A DNA stretch of 64,000 nucleotides from Isoetes taiwanensis (lineage: Eukaryota > Streptophyta > Lycopodiopsida > Isoetales > Isoetaceae), in contig JAJEKV010000046.1 of the NCBI GenBank assembly GCA_021234155.1, positions 4,863,665 through 4,927,664 of the forward strand, in the 5' to 3' direction. How positions within the stretch are numbered: position 1 is the first letter of the stretch; every line of letters starts with the position of its first letter. The notes beneath the pieces are model-generated. The model made no database searches, was not told the origin of the DNA, and was given only the letters and a program-made list of their open reading frames with translations. Shown piece by piece: positions 62,501 to 64,000 of the stretch. The translations under genes were made by a program, and so were the position numbers.

Positions 62501-64000
62501 GAAGCTCTTTGTTTGGTCTTCAACCCTTCTTTTGTCCTTGTGTATTCAAATCAATCTCTCAGTTGTTTACATCTTATTCTCTGTCATACTAGTGGGATAC
62601 ATCGGCCCTAGAACTAGAAGGTTATGTGTTGAAAACTTAGAGAGCATTGATGGATGTTTTCGATTATGCGGTTGAAACTTTAAAGAGCATTGATGGATGT
62701 TTTTCTGCATGGTCACATGCTAATGTACACCAGATGAATATCGTTGTTTCTAAGCTCTCTTTTAATTATTGGCAAGATTTTTGATCTCTTTCAATTCTAA
62801 TGCTCGATGTTCAATTTTATTAGGTCCTTTTAATGCAAATCATCTTTTTGAGATTTTGTTAACCAATGGGTACACATATTATTCTAGAACAAATATGTTT
62901 AGCATTCGAGGTCGCCAAGAGTTGCATTCAATGTGAAGCAGCGGTGGTTTGGGGTGCACCTGTGCTATCGTTGGTGTGGTATGTGCATCTTATATCCAAT
63001 GGGATGCTATCAATGTGGCATGAAGTAAAAAGAACTACTCCCTAGGAATAGTCAACAAAGCCTGGCTACCTGGGGAGGAAACAAAGAAATTTAGCATATT
63101 ATACACCATCATGTCTCATTGATCTTACTTATTTTGTATTGAGATAGACTTCCATATGCCTATTCCATCAAAACGAGATGAGAAACCTCATTAGTTCATC
63201 CATTGGTATATTCATAGTCCAATATCATTTTCAGAAAGGATTGAATAGGAATTGACTTCACTAGATTCACCTCGATAAAGAGGAGTTCAACATTTTCCTT
63301 GACTAGATTATGAGAAATAATCCTCCTCGTCACGACGCCATATACCGGAAAAGTTGCTTGTATCGCAGAATCTAATAAAGATGAAAAGATAAAAAATCTT
63401 TATATCTTGTATAGTGGTTAGTTGGTGGGGAACCAAGGATCATGGACCAAAAGTTTGTAGGTGGTTCAAAAACTTGATGAGCATTGATGAATACCTTCTA
63501 AGCATGGCCATGTAATTCTTGTCTCTAAAAACTCCATGAATAACCGTGCTTGAGCTATTCTACCATTCAACCCTTCTTTAGGTCCTTGTGTATTCAAATC
63601 ACCTTCGTTTATTGTTTACATCTTATTCTCTCTCGGTCATACTAGTGATACATCACCTAGAACTAGAAGGTTATGTGTTGAAAACTTAGAGAGCATTGAT
63701 GAGGTTTTCAAAGTCATGGTTGAAACTTAAAGAGCATTTATGGATGTTTTCAACATTGGTCGCGATGCTAACGTGCATTAACTAGATGAATATCAGTTTC
63801 GTAAGCTCTTTAATTATTAGCAAAGATTTTTATCTCTTTCACTTAATGCTCGATGTTCACTTTTATTAGGTCCCTTTTAATGCAAAATCATCTTGAGATT
63901 TTAACCAATAGTACACATTATTTCTAAACAAATATGTTTAAGACTGAGGTCGCCAAAGATTCAATGTGAAGCTGTAAATGTGAAGTGGTTTGGGGTACCC
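53535..64000 (+). repeat. satellite array, right part, runs off the window
   Basis: The same satellite as at 42050-48776. The landmark agttggtgggaac recurs near 54527, 55006, 56237, 57246, 57722, 58754, 59792, 60847, 61325, 62378 and 63415. Spacings: 479, 1231, 1009, 476, 1032, 1038, 1055, 478, 1053, 1037. The short unit at 54527 has the same internal deletion as that at 45460; those at 57246 and 60847 share a different deletion, joining caacaagatttt to cctcctcg. The long unit at 55006 has the same internal duplication as that at 45937. Each unit also has a pol III-like pair of boxes (tagttggtggga and, about 40 nt on, ggttcaaaac). Confidence 0.95.

Noticed and set aside
42050-64000. Direct repeats as a CRISPR array
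   Set aside because: The units are about 1 kb, diverged throughout, in a plant genome; there are no short identical repeats with unique spacers.

Overview
The window looks like nuclear DNA of a land plant or related streptophyte, with one real host gene in a sea of decayed mobile elements and satellite DNA. The host gene is a class A penicillin-binding protein (murein polymerase, PBP1A type), split by 18 GT-AG introns and ending about residue 964. Genes of this kind are kept in the nucleus of plants that still make plastid peptidoglycan (bryophytes, lycophytes, ferns, gymnosperms and some others) and act in chloroplast division. With the TE and satellite load this suggests a seed-free plant such as a fern or lycophyte, but the species cannot be fixed from the sequence.

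Layout. 1-9.6 kb: no supported gene. 9.7-14.7 kb: fragments of two LINEs (one on each strand), a small hairpin, a 73-bp tandem duplication and a complete non-autonomous Mutator-like element with 9-bp target duplications. 15.4-25.3 kb: the PBP gene on the minus strand; its fifth intron (4.4 kb) holds a tandem array of about 480-bp units. 25.3-35.4 kb: intergenic, with a LINE 3' end, short tandem duplications and two small inverted-repeat elements sharing the same ends. 35.4-41.5 kb: a decayed Ty3/gypsy chromovirus (gag, RT, RNase H, integrase, chromodomain remnant, polypurine tract, start of 3' LTR) with a probable solo LTR inserted in it. 42.05-64 kb: a satellite array of about 1.04-kb monomers with a higher-order pattern of full, long and two kinds of shortened (about 478 bp) monomers, interrupted by a 4.76-kb LTR element that carries only gag.

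Main points of interest. All catalytic motifs and splice sites of the PBP gene are preserved, yet its reading frame contains stop codons of the three types TAG, TGA and TAA, at the 5' leader, in exon 9 and in exon 19, each one C-to-T change from a sense codon and each followed by clearly coding-like sequence in the same frame. Exon 14 carries two single-base indels that cancel out. This may be a young pseudogene, assembly error, or (speculatively) stops removed at the RNA level. The satellite array shows higher-order structure, and copy-to-copy differences in it and in the LTR pair cluster at short hot spots, many of them at CAG/CTG sites, which may reflect base-calling trouble at methylated sites rather than true divergence. 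All frameshift calls in this window should be read with that in mind.
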